NCBI RefSeq assembly: GCF_016741875.1
Contig: NZ_JAERRF010000033.1
Location: 30,022-94,021, forward strand
Length of the DNA stretch: 64,000 nucleotides
Source of the DNA: Streptomyces coffeae
GTDB taxonomy: Bacteria > Actinomycetota > Actinomycetes > Streptomycetales > Streptomycetaceae
Direction: 5' to 3'
Part shown: piece by piece, positions 61,191 through 64,000 of the stretch
Layout: every line of letters starts with the position of its first letter
How positions within the stretch are numbered: the first letter of the stretch is position 1
Translations under genes and position numbers: made by a program
Notes under the pieces: model-generated
Seen by the model: only the letters and a program-made list of their open reading frames with translations
Told to the model about the DNA's origin: nothing
The model's database searches: none

Positions 61191-62348
61191 ATGCATCGAG
61201 CCGATCACCCCCCGTCGCGCCGCGCGTTCCTCGATGCCACCGGCACCATGGTGGCCGCCGGCCTGGCCGCCGGGTGCACATCCGACTCCGCCCAGCCAGG
61301 CCGACACGCCCCTACCGCCGCGGCCACGCCGACGCCGGTTGTGGCGACGGGTCGGCATCAGGCAGGCATCACGCTCCCCCAGCCGGCCCAGCGCAACCTG
61401 CTGGCAGTGGTGGCCGACCTCGATGCCACCGTGGCTCCCGGCCCGTTACTGGCCGAACTGGGCCAAGCCATCCGCACACTCGTCGCGGGGAACGACCCGC
61501 GGCTGCTGGGCCTGCCGCCGGGCGACCTCACCGTGACCGTCGGCGTGGGCCCCCGACTGGTGCGCGCGGCCGGTGCCTCGCTGCCCGGCGCAACCGACCT
61601 CCCGCGATTCTCCCGCGAGCGGATCGCCCCGCGGGCACGCGGCGGTGACCTGCTGATGCAGATCTGCGCCAGCGACGCGCTGCTCCTGCCGGTCGTCGCC
61701 GCCGCGCTTGTGGACCAGGCCGGTGACCGCATCCACGAACGCTGGCGTCAGTCCGCACGCCGCGGTACGAACGTGCCCGTCGGCAACGGCCTCACCGCGC
61801 CACGAAACCCGCTCGGTTTCATCGACGGCATCGTGGGCCCGCACACGACCGCCGAACAACGACGCGACCTGTGGCTGGCCGGGCCTCCTGCGGTCGCCGG
61901 TGGCACCCTTGCCGTATTGCGGCGCATGGAACTCGACCTGCCGCGGTTCGCCGCCCTGTCCGTAGCCGAGCAGGAGGCGGTCTTCGGGCGGCGCCGGGCC
62001 AGCGGCGTCCCCCTCTCCGGCGGCCCCGTCGCCTCGGGCCCGGAACTCGGCGCCAAGACACCGGACGGACGCTATCTCGTCCCCGCGGACGCCCACGTGC
62101 GCAGGGCGAACCCCTCCGTGGTCGGCGCCGGCCTCATGCTCCGCCGCTCCTACAGCACCGACGAGCCCGCCCCCGGCCTGCTCTTCATCAGCTTTCAGAA
62201 CGACCTGCGGACCTTCACCGCCACCCTCACCCACATGGACACCTCCGACGCACTGCTGCGATTCACCACCACAACCGCCAGCGCGACCTTCCTGATCCTC
62301 CCCGGCTTCGACCGGCAACACCCACTCGGTTCCCGGCTGTTCGGCTGA
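61191..62348 (+). CDS. Tat-exported DyP-type peroxidase
   Basis: A 385-residue heme peroxidase of the dye-decolourising family. Twin-arginine signal SRRAFLDATGTMVAAGLAAG (9-28) with a following Cys that may also be lipidated. DyP fingerprints: GFIDG with catalytic Asp202 (199-203), proximal heme His302 in AHVRRANP, Arg319 in LMLRRSYS and the closing GLLFISFQNDL. It uses H2O2 to oxidise phenolic or dye-like substrates or iron-bound heme (EfeB type). No efeO/efeU iron uptake genes are adjacent, so a lignin/phenol or envelope role is equally possible. Divergent from the beta-helix lipoprotein with an 88-bp shared promoter region. Confidence 0.93.
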   Translation: MHRADHPPSRRAFLDATGTMVAAGLAAGCTSDSAQPGRHAPTAAATPTPVVATGRHQAGITLPQPAQRNLLAVVADLDATVAPGPLLAELGQAIRTLVAGNDPRLLGLPPGDLTVTVGVGPRLVRAAGASLPGATDLPRFSRERIAPRARGGDLLMQICASDALLLPVVAAALVDQAGDRIHERWRQSARRGTNVPVGNGLTAPRNPLGFIDGIVGPHTTAEQRRDLWLAGPPAVAGGTLAVLRRMELDLPRFAALSVAEQEAVFGRRRASGVPLSGGPVASGPELGAKTPDGRYLVPADAHVRRANPSVVGAGLMLRRSYSTDEPAPGLLFISFQNDLRTFTATLTHMDTSDALLRFTTTTASATFLILPGFDRQHPLGSRLFG

Positions 62349-62399
62349 TCACGCCGTGCCCGCCGCCTCGGCCTGATCAGACGGCTGACGTGACCGCGT

Positions 62400-62910
62400 A
62401 TGACCGCGACCACCGGCACCCTCCGGATCACCGAGCTGACCGCCGAACATGCTCAAGACGTGCTGGCGATCTATCAGCTCGGCATCGACGAAGGCAACAC
62501 CACCCTTCGCGACCACCGCACCCACCTGAGAAGCGTTCGACGCAGCCAAACTCCCCGACCACCGACACATCGCGCTCGACACCGACGGGCGCATCCTCGG
62601 CTGGATTGCCGCCACGAAGGTCTCCGACCGCTGCGCGTACGCGGGCGTGGTGGAGCACTCCGTCTACGTTCATCCCGCAGCCCGTCGGCGAGGAGTCGGG
62701 GCCACCCTCCTCAACGCACTGATCACCTGCACCGAAGCGGCAGGGATCTGGACCATCCGGTCCGGCATCTTCCCCGAGAACACCGCCAGCCTCCACCTCC
62801 ACCAACAGGCAGGATTCCGCATCATCGGTACCCGCGAACGCATCGGTCGCCACCATGGCGCCTGGCGCGACGTCGTCCCCATCGAACGCCGCAGCCCAAC
62901 CATCACCTGA
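62400..62910 (+). pseudogene. GNAT acetyltransferase (phosphinothricin acetyltransferase-like), broken
   Basis: Starts MTATTGTLRITELTAEHAQD, IYQLGIDEGNTT; continues in another frame with EAFDAAKLPDHRHIALDTDG, CAYAGVVEHSVYVHPAARRR, GVGATLL and EAAGIWTIRSGIFPENTASL to RRSPTIT and stop. One extra C near 62504 shifts the frame and a TGA at 62530-62532 replaces the family's usual Trp before Glu-Ala-Phe. The acetyl-CoA loop RRRGVG is intact, so decay is recent. A start at the internal GTG near 62648 could still give a truncated product. Confidence 0.8.
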
Positions 62911-63118
62911 CCAAGGCCGAAGTCGCCTCCCTGCGCCCGCCAAGTACAACGCTCAGGCCCCGCCAACTAAAGCGCTTACTCGCCAACTACGGCGCTCAGC
63001 CACAACGGCTCGGCTCTGGCCGTCACTCATCCGCATCCACGAATCGAAGTCTGGTTCGAATACCCGGACGGGCGTCGACCAGGAGCACACCCCCGCGCGC
63101 CGCCCTACCGTCGGACCA

Positions 63119-63640
63119 TGGGGGCCATCTGGAGCGGCACAGTGAGCTTCGGCCTCGTAGCCACGGCCCTGCCAGCTGCACACCGCCACCGAAGAACACG
63201 GCCCCGGGCTCCACACCGTCCACGCGGCCTGCGGAGGACGCATCCGACACCGACGCGTCTGCGAGCTCGAGAACATTGAGGTGCAGCAGAACCAGATCGC
63301 CCGCGCCGCACCCGACGGACGACAGGTCATCCTCCGCGACACCGACCTCGAAGCCCTCCCACTCGCCACCAAGCATGTGATCGAAGTCTTGGGGTTCGTC
63401 AGCGTCAACGAGGTCGACCCGATCCTCCACTCGAAGCCCTACTGGATCAGCGCATCCGGCGCTGGTGCCCAACGCCCATACGCGCTCTTCGTCGAAGCGC
63501 TGTCCCGCACCGGTCGACTCGCGATCTGCAAAGTCGCGATCAGGAGCAGGGAGAGGTTGGCGACCATCCGGCCGCGGCACGGCATGCTGCTCCTCCAGAC
63601 CCTGCTGTGGCCGGAGGAGGTACGCGCCCCCGGCGATAGT
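63119..63640 (+). pseudogene. Ku-like DNA end-binding protein, truncated and frameshifted
   Basis: Begins MGAIWSGTVSFGLVATAL, the hallmark start of bacterial Ku, then needs a frame change near 63170 to read LHTATEEHGPGLHTVHAACG, HRRVCELENIEVQQNQIARA, TKHVIEVLGFVSVNEVDPIL, GAGAQRPYALFVEALSRTGR and ICKVAIRSRERLATIRPRHG followed by LLLQTLLWPEEV. Homology stops near 63640 where the IS110 relic begins, so the C-terminal ~100 residues that recruit LigD are gone. Ku acts in non-homologous end joining; this copy is dead unless translated by slippage. Confidence 0.85.
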
Positions 63641-63679
63641 TGGGCGCAGGGGTTGGCGTCCGGCCTCAGCCCACGGCGA

Positions 63680-64000
63680 GACGTCCGAGGCCAACACGAT
63701 CCGACCGACCATCCGCCGCGAAGGCGTCGCGGGCGTCGGCCTTGGCCCCTCCGGGACAGAGGGCGGCGATCCGCCGCAACGTCAGACCCGGCAGATAGGC
63801 AAACTGGCAGCCGGTGTCGCGCGCGACGGCCAGCGGCAGGGCGCCGATGGAGGCCCGCTGATCGACTACGACGAGCACGATGCCGTGCTTGGCCTGCAGC
63901 TTTGTGAACACGTCGCGCAGTTTCGTTTCATTGTTGGGCAATTGCTGGTCGAATGCCTTCTTGCCGGCCGGAGTAACAGCGGCGGCGTGATGTTCGCCCT
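63680..64000 (-). mobile_element. IS110-family transposase N-terminal relic at the right edge
   Basis: Reading left from the edge: AVTPAGKKAFDQQLPNNETK, VVVDQRASIGALPLAVARD, YLPGLTLRRIAALCPGGAKA, DARDAF, then loss of homology by 63720. It is the same domain as the IS110 relic at 10.64-10.97 kb but a different sequence. Its 5' end lies outside the window. It truncates the Ku gene. Confidence 0.8.

Overview
The window is high-GC actinobacterial DNA, most likely a Streptomyces chromosome arm or large plasmid. The evidence is G/C-rich third codon positions, GTG starts, Tat and lipoprotein signals, a SpoIIE/RsbW-type phosphatase, PQQ-repeat receptor kinases, an LAxTG sortase substrate, and relics of IS5, IS110, IS21, IS3, IS256, Tn3 and a group II intron. 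All calls come from reading the sequence; no database search was run.

Layout. (1) 1-5630, minus strand: a class I lanthipeptide cluster of the FxLD family. The order of transcription is an isoaspartate-type methyltransferase, the precursor peptide, the LanB dehydratase and the LanC cyclase, which is cut by the window edge. (2) 6.2-9.4 kb: a small membrane protein and a GH9 cellulase-like enzyme without signal peptide, followed upstream by the C-terminal stump of a sugar ABC permease. (3) 9.5-17.3 kb: an IS/Tn3 graveyard holding a Tat-exported SnoaL-like protein, a divergent doxX/marR pair with visible operators, a PP2C phosphatase/ATPase, and relics of a ring-cleavage hydrolase and an IclR regulator. 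(4) 17.2-24.0 kb: a segment bounded by 91-92 bp inverted repeats. It carries an in-frame IstA-IstB fusion of an IS21 element, a membrane protein, a secreted P1 peptidase and an arylsulfotransferase-like protein.

(5) 24.3-31.1 kb: an intact lower meta-cleavage pathway for aromatic compounds. A TetR gene faces a hydrolase/extradiol dioxygenase operon across a 44-bp palindrome, and an IclR gene faces a hydratase/acetaldehyde dehydrogenase/aldolase operon. The genes are coupled by ATGA overlaps. Together they would open a catechol ring, hydrolyse the product, hydrate the 2-hydroxypentadienoate and split it to pyruvate and acetyl-CoA. No ring hydroxylase is present. (6) 31.1-33.2 kb: nested fragments of a group II intron, an alpha/beta hydrolase, IS3, a P450 and IS5. 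(7) 33.2-38.2 kb: an MFS exporter, a MocR regulator, a TIGR03086 protein, an unknown protein, an IS256 relic and a HAD protein. (8) 38.6-45.1 kb: a catabolic/uptake cluster of aldehyde dehydrogenase, FAD-linked oxidase, APC permease and PDC-sensor protein, facing a GntR regulator.

(9) 45.6-51.4 kb: a three-gene kinase locus, a pseudokinase followed by two Ser/Thr kinases with transmembrane and PQQ-repeat sensor domains, ending in a strong terminator. (10) 51.8-55.6 kb: an unknown protein, a frameshifted phosphotransferase and debris. (11) 56.1-62.3 kb: a cell-envelope cluster of an LAxTG-anchored SdrD_B-like protein, an anchored LolA/LppX-like protein, a beta-helix lipoprotein and a Tat-exported DyP peroxidase. 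(12) 62.4-64.0 kb: a GNAT pseudogene, a Ku fragment and an IS110 fragment running off the edge. No tRNA, rRNA or CRISPR array was recognised.
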